NCBI RefSeq assembly: GCF_003173775.1
Contig: NZ_CP029552.1
Coordinates: 583,001 to 647,000 of the forward strand
Origin: Methylobacterium sp. 17Sr1-1
GTDB lineage: Bacteria > Pseudomonadota > Alphaproteobacteria > Rhizobiales > Beijerinckiaceae
Reading direction: 5' to 3'
DNA length: 64,000 nucleotides
The translations under genes were made by a program, and so were the position numbers. The notes beneath the pieces are model-generated. The model did not search any database. It was not told where the DNA came from and saw nothing but the letters and a program-made list of their open reading frames with translations. Of the stretch, positions 55,979 through 64,000 are shown piece by piece. Within the stretch, counting starts at the first letter, position 1. Each line of letters opens with the position of its first letter.

Positions 55979-56779
55979 TTACTGCGCCGTCCACCCCCCA
56001 TCGACCGGCAGGTTGACGCCGGTGATCTGGGCCGCCGCTTCCGAGCACAGGAACACCGCGATCGCCGCGACCTGATCGACGGTGACGAATTCCTTGGTCG
56101 GCTGGGCCTTCAGCAGCACCTCCTCGATCACCTGCTCCTTGGTCAGGCCGCGGGCCTTCATGGTGTCGGGGATCTGCGCCTCGACGAGGGGGGTCCAGAC
56201 GTAGCCCGGCGAGATGCAGTTGACCGTCACCTTGTGGGTGGCGAGCTCCAGGGCCGCGGTCTTGGTCAGGCCGGCGATGCCGTGCTTGGCCGCCACGTAG
56301 GCCGACTTGTAGGGCGAGGCGACGAGGGAATGCGCCGAGGCGGTGTTGATGATCCGGCCCCAGCCCTTCTTCTTCATGCCGGGGATCGCCGCCCGCATGG
56401 CGTGGAAGGCCGAGGACAGGTTGATCGCGATGATCTGGTCCCACTTCTCGACCGGGAATTCCTCGATCGCCGAGACGTACTGGATACCCGCATTGTTGAC
56501 CAGGATGTCGACCGCGCCGAACTCCCTTTCGGCATCGGCCACCATCTTGGCGATCTCGTCGGGCTTGGTCATGTCGGCGCCGGAATAGATCGCGCGGACG
56601 TGAAACTCGGATTCGATGCCGGCCCGCTCCTTCTCGATCGCGTCGGGTTGGCCGAAGCCGTTGATGACCACGTTGGCGCCGGCTTGAGCCAGGGCCCGGG
56701 CGATGGCGAGGCCGATGCCGCTCGTCGAGCCGGTGACGAGGGCTGTCTTGGCAGAGAAATCTTTGGATTGCAGCGTCAT
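55979..56779 (-). CDS. bdhA: 3-hydroxybutyrate dehydrogenase
   Basis: BdhA oxidises (R)-3-hydroxybutyrate to acetoacetate with NAD. The 266-residue SDR has TGSTSGIGLAIARALAQAGAN, NNAGIQYVSAIEEFP, the serine in NTASAHSLVASPYKSAYVAAK with the Tyr-x3-Lys pair, and NLPVDGGWTAQ at the end. QIPDTMKARGLTKEQVI is typical of the enzyme. It is followed upstream by adc and the patatin gene on the same strand, an arrangement for degrading polyhydroxybutyrate or its monomer. Confidence 0.93.
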   Translation of the reverse strand: MTLQSKDFSAKTALVTGSTSGIGLAIARALAQAGANVVINGFGQPDAIEKERAGIESEFHVRAIYSGADMTKPDEIAKMVADAEREFGAVDILVNNAGIQYVSAIEEFPVEKWDQIIAINLSSAFHAMRAAIPGMKKKGWGRIINTASAHSLVASPYKSAYVAAKHGIAGLTKTAALELATHKVTVNCISPGYVWTPLVEAQIPDTMKARGLTKEQVIEEVLLKAQPTKEFVTVDQVAAIAVFLCSEAAAQITGVNLPVDGGWTAQ

Positions 56780-56815
56780 GGTGCGGTCTCCCGGGTGAGA
56801 TTCACGTCGAGCTGG

Positions 56816-57559
56816 TCAGGCCAGGTAGTCGTGCAGCACCTGGCCGTACGGCAGGGTGAAGTCGACGATCTGGTGGCGGGCGCGCACGATCCGGCGCACC
56901 GGCAGGTCGGCGACGCGGCAATTGACGTGCGGGATCAGGTGCAGCCGGGCGTCGCCCTCCCAGGCGCCGTGGACCGTGATGTCCTGGAGGCGGTAGCCGA
57001 CGAGCTGCGCCACCTTCACGCCGCCATCGACGTCGGGGATCAGCTTCAGGTTGACGTTGAGCTGACCGATGCCTTCTTTCACCTTGTCGAGCTGGTCCTC
57101 GAGGCTGCGATGCTTGTAGGTCATCGTGCCCATCGCCACCCGCTCCTCGTCGTAGTGCAGGGTGCCGGTCAGCGTGTCCTTCATCACCTTGAGCCGGGGC
57201 ACGCCGTACTTCTTCGGAAAGCCCCAGATCTCGCGGCCGGCGGTGATCGGCGGCTCGTCGTCGAGATACATCTGGACCGAGTAGTTGCAGGGCTCGCCCT
57301 TGTAGCTGGCGACGATGGCCGATCCGCTCTCCTCGTAATCGCCGAAGCCGGAGGAATCCGGCATCTTCATCCACTCGTAGAAGGCGAGATTGCCGGGCGC
57401 GGGCTCCAGCGGCTCGGGCAGGGCGGCGCGCAAGGCGTCGGGGTCGGTCTCGTAGGTGATGATCAGGTATTCGCGCCGCAGGAACCGGTAGGGCCCGTGC
57501 GGGTAGCTCGGGCTGAAGGCCGGCATCGAGGGCGCCTTCAGGATCTCGTCGCGGGTCAT
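56816..57559 (-). CDS. adc: Acetoacetate decarboxylase family protein
   Basis: This enzyme decarboxylates acetoacetate to acetone and CO2, and relatives act on other keto acids. The 247-residue protein has the Schiff-base lysine in GREIWGFPKKYGVPRL (Lys116), aligning with Lys115 of the clostridial enzyme. FYEWMKMPDSSGFGDYEESGS and VNLKLIPDVDGGVKVAQLV are further features. It lies between the patatin-like gene and bdhA with short gaps, so acetoacetate made by BdhA is the likely substrate. Confidence 0.92.
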   Translation of the reverse strand: MTRDEILKAPSMPAFSPSYPHGPYRFLRREYLIITYETDPDALRAALPEPLEPAPGNLAFYEWMKMPDSSGFGDYEESGSAIVASYKGEPCNYSVQMYLDDEPPITAGREIWGFPKKYGVPRLKVMKDTLTGTLHYDEERVAMGTMTYKHRSLEDQLDKVKEGIGQLNVNLKLIPDVDGGVKVAQLVGYRLQDITVHGAWEGDARLHLIPHVNCRVADLPVRRIVRARHQIVDFTLPYGQVLHDYLA

Positions 57560-57588
57560 GCGGCGTTCCTTCCTCTTCCGAAAGACGA

Positions 57589-58725
57589 TCAGTCCCGCGC
57601 GTCGCGGGTGAGGTCGAACACGGTCACGCCCAGCTCGGGCCGGCAGCGCTCGATCCAGTGGCGGTGGCGGAAGGAGCGGCGCACGTCGTTGCGCCCGGCC
57701 TTCCAGTGCTCCAGCATCGTGGTGCGCGAGAACTCGTAGTCCTTGGCGTCGCTCTCGTAGTTCTTGGCGCGGTAGATCAGCTGGAGGATCGTCACCGCGT
57801 TCTGGTGGCTCACCTCCGACAGGAAGGCGACGTCCGGATCCTGGCGTAAGCCGGGCGGCAGCTTGTCGAACAGGCGCCGGAACGCGGTCTTGGCCTTGTG
57901 GATCTCGATCTGGTCGTTGGTGTTGAGCCGGGTGCGGCTGGAGAACCGGATGTCCTTCTCGCGCTCGGCCGCCTCCGACAGGGTGCGGGGCACGGGGCCG
58001 CGGGCGCTGAACAGGTCGACCTGGAACACCGCGAGGTCGCGCAGACGCTCCTCGTCGAGCACGTATTGCAGCGGCGTGTTCGAGACGATGCCGCCGTCCC
58101 AGTACTGTTCGCCGTCGATCTCGACCGGCGGGAAGCCCGGCGGCAGCGCCCCGGAGGCCATGATGTGCTCCGGGCCGATCCGGTCGCGGCGGTTGTCGAA
58201 ATAGACGAAGTTGCCGGTGCGGATATTGACCGCGCCGACGCTGAGCCGCGTTTCGCGGCGGTTGATCCTGTCGAAGTCGATCAGCTCCAGGAGGGTCTGC
58301 CGCAGGGGCGCGGTGTCGTAGTAGCTGAGCGCCTGCGGCGCGCCGGCCGGGTAGAGGTTGGCCGGCGGCCAGCGCGGCGCGAAGAAGCCCGGCACCCCGA
58401 CCGTGGCCCCGAAGGCGGCGCTCCAGGCGTTGAACGCCTCCCGCGCCTGCTCGCCGGGCCACCACGGCGAGACGGTGATGGCGGAGGAGACTCTTTCCCA
58501 GAACGCGCGCAGCCGCTCGATTCGGCGCTCGGGCGGGTTGCCGGCGATGAGCGCGGCGTTGATCGCTCCGATCGAGATGCCGGCGACCCAGTCGGGCGAG
58601 AGCGCGGCCTCCTGCATCGCCTCGGCGACGCCGGCCTGGTAGGAGCCGAGCGCGCCGCCGCCCTGCAGCACCAGCACCCGGCACTCGTCGCCGATCGTCT
58701 GTCCCGCCTGATCCCGCTCGTCCAT
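57589..58725 (-). CDS. Patatin-like phospholipase with DUF3734 domain
   Basis: This 378-residue protein has the patatin catalytic pair. The oxyanion loop is VLQGGGALGSYQAGV, the serine is in GISIGAINAALIAG and the Asp is in YWDGGIVSNTPL. The C-terminal third (about 260-378), with FRRLFDKLPPGLRQDPD and FSRTTMLEHWKAGRND, matches DUF3734. Such proteins occur with bdhA in PHB-accumulating bacteria and may act at the granule surface or on membrane lipids. The ATG at 58725 (MDERDQAGQT) is the first in the family region. Confidence 0.9.
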   Translation of the reverse strand: MDERDQAGQTIGDECRVLVLQGGGALGSYQAGVAEAMQEAALSPDWVAGISIGAINAALIAGNPPERRIERLRAFWERVSSAITVSPWWPGEQAREAFNAWSAAFGATVGVPGFFAPRWPPANLYPAGAPQALSYYDTAPLRQTLLELIDFDRINRRETRLSVGAVNIRTGNFVYFDNRRDRIGPEHIMASGALPPGFPPVEIDGEQYWDGGIVSNTPLQYVLDEERLRDLAVFQVDLFSARGPVPRTLSEAAEREKDIRFSSRTRLNTNDQIEIHKAKTAFRRLFDKLPPGLRQDPDVAFLSEVSHQNAVTILQLIYRAKNYESDAKDYEFSRTTMLEHWKAGRNDVRRSFRHRHWIERCRPELGVTVFDLTRDARD

Positions 58726-58766
58726 GTGGCCTCCGCTGGCCGCCGCGCGAATCTCGGCGGTTAGAT

Positions 58767-58782
58767 GATGCTGCACTGCCGC
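58767..58782 (-). promoter_or_regulatory. Candidate PhaR-type operator upstream of the patatin gene
   Basis: GATGCTGCACTGCCGC on the plus strand lies 42-57 bp before the patatin start. It differs by one base from the copy at 52411-52426, more than 6 kb away in front of an unrelated hydrolase. Shared placement supports a common regulator. Confidence 0.5.
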
Positions 58783-58979
58783 GAGACAAGCCTTGGCGCC
58801 GGTCCCGCGCCGCGGGTCGCCCCGCCTTCGGGTTGACACGGGCCGGCCCCTCCGCCAAGCCTCCGCGCCGCCCGGCCCCGTGTGGGCCGCCCGCGCCGCA
58901 GGTTTCCCGAAGGCCCCGGTTCCCGACCGCGGCCCCTTCGACGCCCCCGCGACGCCGGCCCGACACAGCACAGGTTCCG

Positions 58980-59933
58980 ATGCGCTCCTACCTCGACTTC
59001 GAAAAGCCCGTCGCCGAGCTCGAGGCGAAGCTCGAGGAGCTGAAGGCTCTCGGCGACCGCGACGGCGCGGTGGCGATCAGCGAGGACGTGGCGCGGCTGG
59101 AGGCGAAGGCCGCGGCGGCGTTGGCCGAGCTCTATGCCGGCCTCACCCCCTGGCAGAAGACGCAGGTCGCCCGCCATCCGCAGCGGCCGCATTTCGTCGA
59201 TTACTGCGCCGGGCTGATCGAGGAGTTCCAGCCGCTGGCCGGCGACCGCGCCTTCGGCGAGGACGAGGCGGTGGTCGGCGGCTTCGGGCGCTTCCGCGGC
59301 CGGCCGGTCTGCGTCATCGGCCAGGAGAAGGGCGCCAACACCGAGGCCCGCATCCGGCACAATTTCGGCATGGCCAAGCCCGAGGGCTACCGCAAGGCGG
59401 TGCGCCTGATGGGGCTCGCCGGCCGCTTCGGCCTGCCCGTCCTCACCTTCGTCGACACGGCGGGGGCCTATCCGGGCATCGAGGCGGAGGAGCGCGGCCA
59501 GGCCGAGGCCATCGCCCGCTCGACCGAGGCCTGCCTCGGCCTGCCGACCCCGAACGTCACGGTGGTGATCGGGGAGGGGGGATCCGGCGGCGCCATCGCG
59601 CTCGCCACCGCCAACACGGTGCTGATGCTGGAGCATTCGATCTACAGCGTGATCTCGCCGGAGGGCGCCGCCTCGATCCTGTGGCGCGACGCCGGCCGGG
59701 CCCAGGACGCCGCCACCGCGATGAAGATCACCGCCCAGGACCTCCTGCGGCTGGGCGTCATCGACGGCATCGTGCCCGAGCCCACCGGCGGCGCCCACCG
59801 CGACGGGCAGGCCGCCATCCGGGCGACCGGCGAGGCGATCGCGAGCGCGCTCGAGCCGCTGGCGGGCCTCGACGCCGACACCCTGCGCGACCGGCGGGCG
59901 CAGAAGTTCCTGGAGATCGGGCGGAGCCTGTGA
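58980..59933 (+). CDS. accA: Acetyl-CoA carboxylase carboxyltransferase, alpha subunit
   Basis: AccA and AccD transfer carboxyl from carboxybiotin to acetyl-CoA, giving malonyl-CoA for fatty-acid synthesis. The 317-residue protein begins with the SYLDFEKPVAELEAKLEEL coiled start. NTEARIRHNFGMAKPEGYRKAVRLM, FVDTAGAYPGIEAEERGQAEAIA and IGEGGSGGAIALATANTVLMLE line the crotonase-type active site. ISPEGAASILWRDA is diagnostic. It is divergent from the patatin gene. Confidence 0.97.
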   Translation: MRSYLDFEKPVAELEAKLEELKALGDRDGAVAISEDVARLEAKAAAALAELYAGLTPWQKTQVARHPQRPHFVDYCAGLIEEFQPLAGDRAFGEDEAVVGGFGRFRGRPVCVIGQEKGANTEARIRHNFGMAKPEGYRKAVRLMGLAGRFGLPVLTFVDTAGAYPGIEAEERGQAEAIARSTEACLGLPTPNVTVVIGEGGSGGAIALATANTVLMLEHSIYSVISPEGAASILWRDAGRAQDAATAMKITAQDLLRLGVIDGIVPEPTGGAHRDGQAAIRATGEAIASALEPLAGLDADTLRDRRAQKFLEIGRSL

Positions 59934-59973
59934 GGGCGGCCTGACCCCTCCTGTCCCTCGACTGATCTGACAT

Positions 59974-60023
59974 CCTCCGCGTCATCCCGGGGCCGTGCCG
60001 CGGAGCCCGGAATGACCCGGAGG
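59974..60023. repeat. Hairpin of the GTCATTCCGGGG family
   Basis: CCTCCGCGTCATCCCGGGG on the left pairs imperfectly with CCCGGAATGACCCGGAGG on the right, around a CCGTGCCGCGG core. It lies 40 bp after accA. Confidence 0.75.
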
Positions 60024-60348
60024 GTGCAGTGCCGGTGAGCGAACCGAGGCAGACGTAGAAACCTCCGGCCTGCCGGTCCCATCACCACGATCCACAGCCC
60101 CGCACAACCCCCATACGCCAGACACAACCCGGCCTTCGTTTTGCCGAAGACGGGGCGGATGTGTTCGCGGGTGAACCCCGTGATGGGGTGCGCCGGCTTC
60201 TTGGCCGGCGCGCCTGTTGAGCGAATCCCCGCAATCTTAACCGTTCTTGCGGTAAGAGGCGGGTAAGTTTAACGAAGCTATGGGGTTGGGGAGACCGGTC
60301 CGCGGCGTCAGTGTGCCGGCGGTCCGATGGCGAGAAGGCGGGGATCCC
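60024..60348 (+). other. Leader region of the L,D-transpeptidase gene
   Basis: The 415-bp gap after accA holds the repeat above, a CGCCGGC/GCCGGCG stem near 60190-60215, and TTAACC at 60237-60242, a CtrA-type half-site. No complete second half-site was found, nor any gene. Confidence 0.45.
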
Positions 60349-61917
60349 ATGGTGCGTCTGGCGGCGATGCGTCCGGTGCTGGCGGCGAGCGGGCTCGCCG
60401 TCGCCTTGTCCCTCGGGGCGTGCCAGGATGCCGGCTTCTCGGCCGCCGGCTCGGCCCGGGCCCGCGAGCCGATCCCGCAGAAGACGGTCGCCCTGATGGC
60501 GACGAAGAACATGTCGCCCCGCGACCCCATCCTGATCCGCGCCTTCAAGAAGGAATCGGAGATGGAGGTGTGGAAGCGCGGGACCGACGGCCAGTACGCG
60601 CTGCTCAAGACCTTCCCGATCTGCCGCTGGTCGGGCCAGCTCGGGCCGAAGGTGCGCGAGGGCGACCGGCAGGCGCCGGAGGGGTTCTATCCCATCAGCA
60701 TGGGCCAGATGAACCCGAACTCGTCCTACTACCTTTCCTTCGACACCGGCTATCCCAACGCCTTCGACCGCGCCAACGGCCGCACCGGCAGCTACCTGAT
60801 GGTGCACGGCACCTGCTCCTCGGCCGGCTGCTTCGCGATGACCGACGAGGCGATCGCCGAGATCTACGCCATCGCCCGCGAGGCCTTCGCCGGCGGGCAG
60901 CGGGCGTTCCAGTTCCAGTCCTATCCGTTCCGCATGACGGCGCAGAACCTCGCCAAGTTCCGCAACGACCCGAACATCGGCTTCTGGAGGAACCTCAAGG
61001 AGGGCTCGGACTACTTCGAGGCCTTGCACGAGGAGCCGCGGGTCGGCGTCTGCGGCAACCGCTACGTCTTCGGCGGCCAGGACGCCGCGGCGGGCGCCTG
61101 CAACCCGAAGGTCGATCCCGTCGTCGTCGCCAAGCGCGAGAAGGACGAGGTCGAGGTGGCCGAGCTGATCGCCAAAGGCACCGCGGCGACCCGCCTCGTC
61201 TACCAGGATGGCGGCCAGCACCCGTATTTCCGCGAGAGCGCGCCGAGCACCCAGCTCTTCGCCGAGCAGGCGCAGCCGCGGCCGAACATGGGCATCGTCA
61301 GCCGGCCCGAGGCCCTGGCGGCGGCGCCCGAAGAGATCACGATCGAGCCGAAGGTGAAGCCGGTCCTGCTCGCCAAGATCGACCCGAAGCACGCGAAGGG
61401 GAAGGCCGGCGCGAAGCCGACCGCGCTCGCCTTCGCGGCCCCGGCGACCAACCCGGCCCCGATCCCGACCCGCGAGGCCGCGGCCGCCGTGCCCGCGGCG
61501 CCGATCACCGTGGCGAGCGCCGACGGCGATCCCGCCTCCTACCGCAAGCTTCTGGGCAACCTGTTCGGCGGCGCCCCGGCCGCGCCCCCGGTCGCCCCCG
61601 CCGCCATGCCGTCAGTCGACACCACCCCGGTCGCAGCGATCTCGCCGGCCGCGCCGCTGCCGAAGAAGGTCACCGCCACCGCCCGGCTGCACCCGGCCCC
61701 GGCCGCCCACGCGGCCACGACCGCCAAGGTCGATGGTCTCAACCCGGGGGCCGCGAAGAAGGCCGAGGGCAAGCCGGCGGAGTCCAAGGCCGCGGAGTCC
61801 AAGCCGGCCGCCAAGGCTGGGGATGGCAAGCCCGGGGACCCCAAGCCTGCGGAGACCGGCAAGCGCACCGAAGCGCCGAACCGCAATCGCGTCGCCGCCT
61901 CGCAGCCGGGAAACTGA
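60349..61917 (+). CDS. YafK/ErfK-type L,D-transpeptidase, probable lipoprotein
   Basis: This 522-residue exported protein starts MVRLAAMRPVLAASGLAVAL with a lipobox (SLGACQ), so it is probably lipid-anchored. The catalytic domain (about residues 35-240) has the YafK-type motif VHGTCSSAGCFAMTDEAI, holding the catalytic His and Cys. The C-terminal half (about 300-522) is a long Ala/Pro/Lys-rich low-complexity tail (AESKAAESKPAAKAGDGKPG). Enzymes of this family form or cleave links between peptidoglycan and envelope proteins. In bacteria without Braun lipoprotein the partner is unknown. Confidence 0.88.
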   Translation: MVRLAAMRPVLAASGLAVALSLGACQDAGFSAAGSARAREPIPQKTVALMATKNMSPRDPILIRAFKKESEMEVWKRGTDGQYALLKTFPICRWSGQLGPKVREGDRQAPEGFYPISMGQMNPNSSYYLSFDTGYPNAFDRANGRTGSYLMVHGTCSSAGCFAMTDEAIAEIYAIAREAFAGGQRAFQFQSYPFRMTAQNLAKFRNDPNIGFWRNLKEGSDYFEALHEEPRVGVCGNRYVFGGQDAAAGACNPKVDPVVVAKREKDEVEVAELIAKGTAATRLVYQDGGQHPYFRESAPSTQLFAEQAQPRPNMGIVSRPEALAAAPEEITIEPKVKPVLLAKIDPKHAKGKAGAKPTALAFAAPATNPAPIPTREAAAAVPAAPITVASADGDPASYRKLLGNLFGGAPAAPPVAPAAMPSVDTTPVAAISPAAPLPKKVTATARLHPAPAAHAATTAKVDGLNPGAAKKAEGKPAESKAAESKPAAKAGDGKPGDPKPAETGKRTEAPNRNRVAASQPGN

Positions 61918-61929
61918 ACACACCGTTCT

Positions 61930-62064
61930 TCCATCTGCGACCTCATCCTGAGGCGCCGGAGCGAAGCGGAGGCCTCGAAGGAGGCCTCCAGAGATCACAG
62001 AGATTCCTGAAGGCCTCCTTCGAGGCTCACTTCGTCCGCACCTCAGGATGAGGTCGCGGGGAGG
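61930..62064. repeat. Palindromic intergenic repeat, copy 5
   Basis: CTGCGACCTCATCCTGAGG and CCTCAGGATGAGGTCGCGG form the outer arms, and CCTCGAAGGAGGCCTCCAGA pairs with its right-hand partner. The variable hairpins are weak in this copy (GCCGGAGCGAAGCGGAGGC on the left). It lies between the convergent L,D-transpeptidase and nhaA genes. Confidence 0.88.
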
Positions 62065-62119
62065 AGGCCTACAGGATGGCCGTGCTCTCGACGGGACCGT
62101 TCCGTCCGCGTGCGGCACT

Positions 62120-63328
62120 CTACTCCGCCACCGCCGCCCTCTCCGCCCGCCGCGTCCCGAGCGACAGCACCAGGGCGCCGGCCAGCGTCGAGAGCACCGA
62201 GCCCAGGATCACCCCGAGCTTCGTCTCGGTATCGAACCCGGGCGCGTCGGCGAAGGCGAGGCCGCCGATGAACAGGCTCATGGTGAAGCCGATGCCGCAG
62301 AGCAGGGCCACCCCGTAGATGTGGCGCCAGGTGGCGCCCGCGGGCCTCGAGGCCAACCCGGTCCGCACCGCGAGCCAGACGCCGCCGAACACCCCGACCT
62401 GCTTGCCGAGAAACAGCCCCGCCGCGACCCCGAGGGTGACGGGCGCGAGCAGAACTGACGGCGTCACTCCGGCGAGCGACACGCCCGCATTGGCGAAGCC
62501 GAAGACCGGCAGGATCAGGAAGGCGACCCAGGGCTGGAGCGCGTGCTCCAGCCGGTGCAGGGGCGAGTTTCCGTCGTCGGGCCGGCCGGGGCTCGCCCGC
62601 AGCGGGATCGCCAGCGCCAGGACCACGCCCGCCACGGTCGCGTGGAGCCCCGAGCGCAGCACCAGGAGCCAGAGCACGGCGCCGAGGATCAGGTAGGGCC
62701 CGAGCCGGCGCAAGCCCAGGCGGTTGAGCGTCACCAGCATCGCCGTGACGGCGCCGGCCAGCGCCAGCATCGGCCAGGCGAGATCGGCGGTGTAGAACAG
62801 CGCGATGATCACCACCGCCCCGAGATCGTCGAGGATGGCGAGCGCGGTGAGGAAGATCTTGAGCGAGACCGGCGCCCGCGACCCGAGCAGCGCCAGGACG
62901 CCGAGGGCGAAGGCGATGTCGGTGGCCGCCGGGATCGCCCAGCCGCGCAAGGTCGCGGGGGAGGACGCGTTGACCGCAACGTAGACGAGCGCCGGCACCG
63001 CCATGCCGCCGAGCGCCGCGATGCCCGGCAGCGCCCGGTCGGGCCAGGTCCGCAGGCCCCCGTCCAGGATCTCGCGCTTGATCTCCAGCCCGACGAGCAG
63101 GAAGAACAGGGCCATCAGGCCGTCGTTGATCCAGTGCAGCAGGCTCAAGGACCCGATCGTCGCGTGGAGCGCGCGGGCGTAGACGTCGCCGTAGGGGCCG
63201 TTGGCGACGACCAGGGCGAGCACCGCGCTCGCCATCAGCACGAGGCCGCCGCCGGCGCTGCTGACGAGCAGGGCGCGCAGGGCGGAGAGCGGGCGCGGCA
63301 GGCGCCGGGGGGAGGGGCTGGGATGCAT
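62120..63328 (-). CDS. nhaA: Na+/H+ antiporter NhaA
   Basis: NhaA expels sodium for protons and sets internal pH. The 402-residue membrane protein has about 12 helices. The essential aspartate pair is in [18 protein letters not shown], and ALATDIAF-like [18 protein letters not shown] and [13 protein letters not shown] are family motifs, as are [11 protein letters not shown] and [15 protein letters not shown]. The start [13 protein letters not shown] precedes a short cytoplasmic region. It converges with the L,D-transpeptidase gene. Confidence 0.95.
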   Translation of the reverse strand: MHPSPSPRRLPRPLSALRALLVSSAGGGLVLMASAVLALVVANGPYGDVYARALHATIGSLSLLHWINDGLMALFFLLVGLEIKREILDGGLRTWPDRALPGIAALGGMAVPALVYVAVNASSPATLRGWAIPAATDIAFALGVLALLGSRAPVSLKIFLTALAILDDLGAVVIIALFYTADLAWPMLALAGAVTAMLVTLNRLGLRRLGPYLILGAVLWLLVLRSGLHATVAGVVLALAIPLRASPGRPDDGNSPLHRLEHALQPWVAFLILPVFGFANAGVSLAGVTPSVLLAPVTLGVAAGLFLGKQVGVFGGVWLAVRTGLASRPAGATWRHIYGVALLCGIGFTMSLFIGGLAFADAPGFDTETKLGVILGSVLSTLAGALVLSLGTRRAERAAVAE

Positions 63329-63556
63329 ACCCCCGGGTGCCAGGAATCGTGAGCTGGATCAACGCGGAGCGGGATCGTTCGGCGCCCACCCGTCCCGCCG
63401 CGTGCCCTGACTGGCGGTATTCCGCTCGTGGAAAACAGTTTTGCTGCAAGTTAGATCAAGTCGTAGAGCGCAGTAAAAAATATGCCAGGCTTCACAACGA
63501 AATGATTTTTTGATCATTTGTAGGGAGTGTTGTTCGAGAACGAGGTCTTCTCCGCA

Positions 63557-64000
63557 ATGGCTGGCGACGTCAACCTCCCCGAGGCGCTTCTGGTACCGAT
63601 CCCCCAAGGCGGAATGGCGATGGCCGCGCCGCTGCCGGTGCTGCACGAGTACGGCCCGTCCGTGCGCATCGGGTTGTCGGCGGCGGCGGTGTCGCAGGCT
63701 CCCATCAACGAGGCCGGCCTGTCCGAGCAGGAGCGCCTGGGACTCCAAGCCTTCCGGTTGCGGCTGAACGCATCCTACAAGGAAGCGAAGGAGAACCGCC
63801 CGCACAAGTCGTCGTCCTGGGGTGGCGGCGGCGGCCGGCCGCAGCTGCATCGCGACCAGCACGCCGTGATTCCGCCCGCGGTGCCGGTGGTGGCCGATCC
63901 GAACGCCGTGCAGGCGGCTCCACCGGCCCGACGGCTGGCCGGACGCATCGCCGTCGGCCTCTTCATCGTCTCGGGTCCGGGAGCGCTGGCGATGACGGAC
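63557..64000 (+). CDS. Hypothetical protein, runs past the window end (partial)
   Basis: An open frame from the ATG at 63557 has no stop before the window ends. The first 148 residues read MAGDVNLPEALLVPIPQGGM, then a polar part (YKEAKENRPHKSSSWGGGGG) and finally a probable membrane helix (RLAGRIAVGLFIVSGPGALAM). No family was recognised. Two earlier in-frame starts (GTG 63527, TTG 63530) are close to AGGGAG at 63522-63527. The upstream 80 bp are A/T-rich, with an inverted AAATGAT/ATCATTT at 63500-63519. Confidence 0.5.
   Translation, partial: MAGDVNLPEALLVPIPQGGMAMAAPLPVLHEYGPSVRIGLSAAAVSQAPINEAGLSEQERLGLQAFRLRLNASYKEAKENRPHKSSSWGGGGGRPQLHRDQHAVIPPAVPVVADPNAVQAAPPARRLAGRIAVGLFIVSGPGALAMTD

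Noticed and set aside
63359..63862. 167-codon minus-strand open frame at the right end
   Set aside because: It is antisense to a better plus-strand frame that has a ribosome-binding site and a plausible membrane helix.

Overview
The window is very GC-rich, densely coded DNA from a chromosome of an alphaproteobacterium. A Methylobacterium-type member of the Hyphomicrobiales is the best guess. Support comes from the circularly permuted two-piece tmRNA, the alpha-type SspB, the thyA-folA-hflK-hflC-DUF2065 order, a possible CtrA site, a polyhydroxybutyrate/ketone-body cluster, and 100-150 bp palindromic repeats in many intergenic gaps. The genus is an inference, because no rRNA or other marker is present.

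Layout. 0-5 kb (minus): DUF2065-hflC-hflK-folA-thyA and a CPBP protease. 5.0-6.1 kb (plus): permuted ssrA followed by sspB, so the tagging RNA and the ClpXP adaptor for its tag are neighbours. 6.7-12.8 kb (minus): a TPP riboswitch heads a tightly packed six-gene operon: LuxE-like acyl-protein synthetase, LuxC-like acyl reductase, ABC ATPase, permease, NMT1/THI5-type binding protein and an SDR. 12.8-16.2 kb: a TetR repressor with three operators facing a divergent RidA-like gene, an AmpG-like MFS permease, and an SDR. 16.5-24.9 kb: a polyamine-type ABC importer with a metal-dependent amidohydrolase and a COG0523 GTPase, and a second amidohydrolase divergent from it. 25.5-27.2 kb: a chemoreceptor. 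27.2-31.3 kb: an acid-sugar operon (KdgT-type permease, DUF1537 kinase, PdxA2, DeoR regulator). 31.7-35.9 kb: TonB receptor, PepSY membrane protein and DUF2946 protein. 36-40.6 kb: two coiled-coil proteins, a hydroxyacid dehydrogenase, an aminotransferase and an exported hydrolase. 40.8-44.8 kb: LysR-aspA-dctA. 45-51.4 kb: a secreted protein, alkB, two genes each interrupted by a 1-nt shift in a G-run, gloB, a methyltransferase and marC. 51.4-63.3 kb: an alpha/beta hydrolase, dapB-gpmA, CsbD and YfdX stress proteins, bdhA-adc-patatin, accA, a lipoprotein L,D-transpeptidase and nhaA. An incomplete gene runs off the right end.

The most interesting system is the TPP-riboswitch operon at 6.7-12.8 kb. 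A LuxE/LuxC pair reduces a carboxylate to an aldehyde, and an SDR could take the aldehyde to an alcohol. Under thiamine-pyrophosphate control and next to a THI5-like importer, this suggests uptake and reductive salvage of an oxidised thiamine precursor such as a pyrimidine or thiazole carboxylate. The riboswitch and gene content are read from the sequence; the substrate is a hypothesis.

A second theme is the intergenic repeats. Five copies of a 130-150 bp palindromic element, plus other palindromes, occupy every convergent gene junction here with more than 100 bp of room, which suggests they act as bidirectional terminators or insulators.
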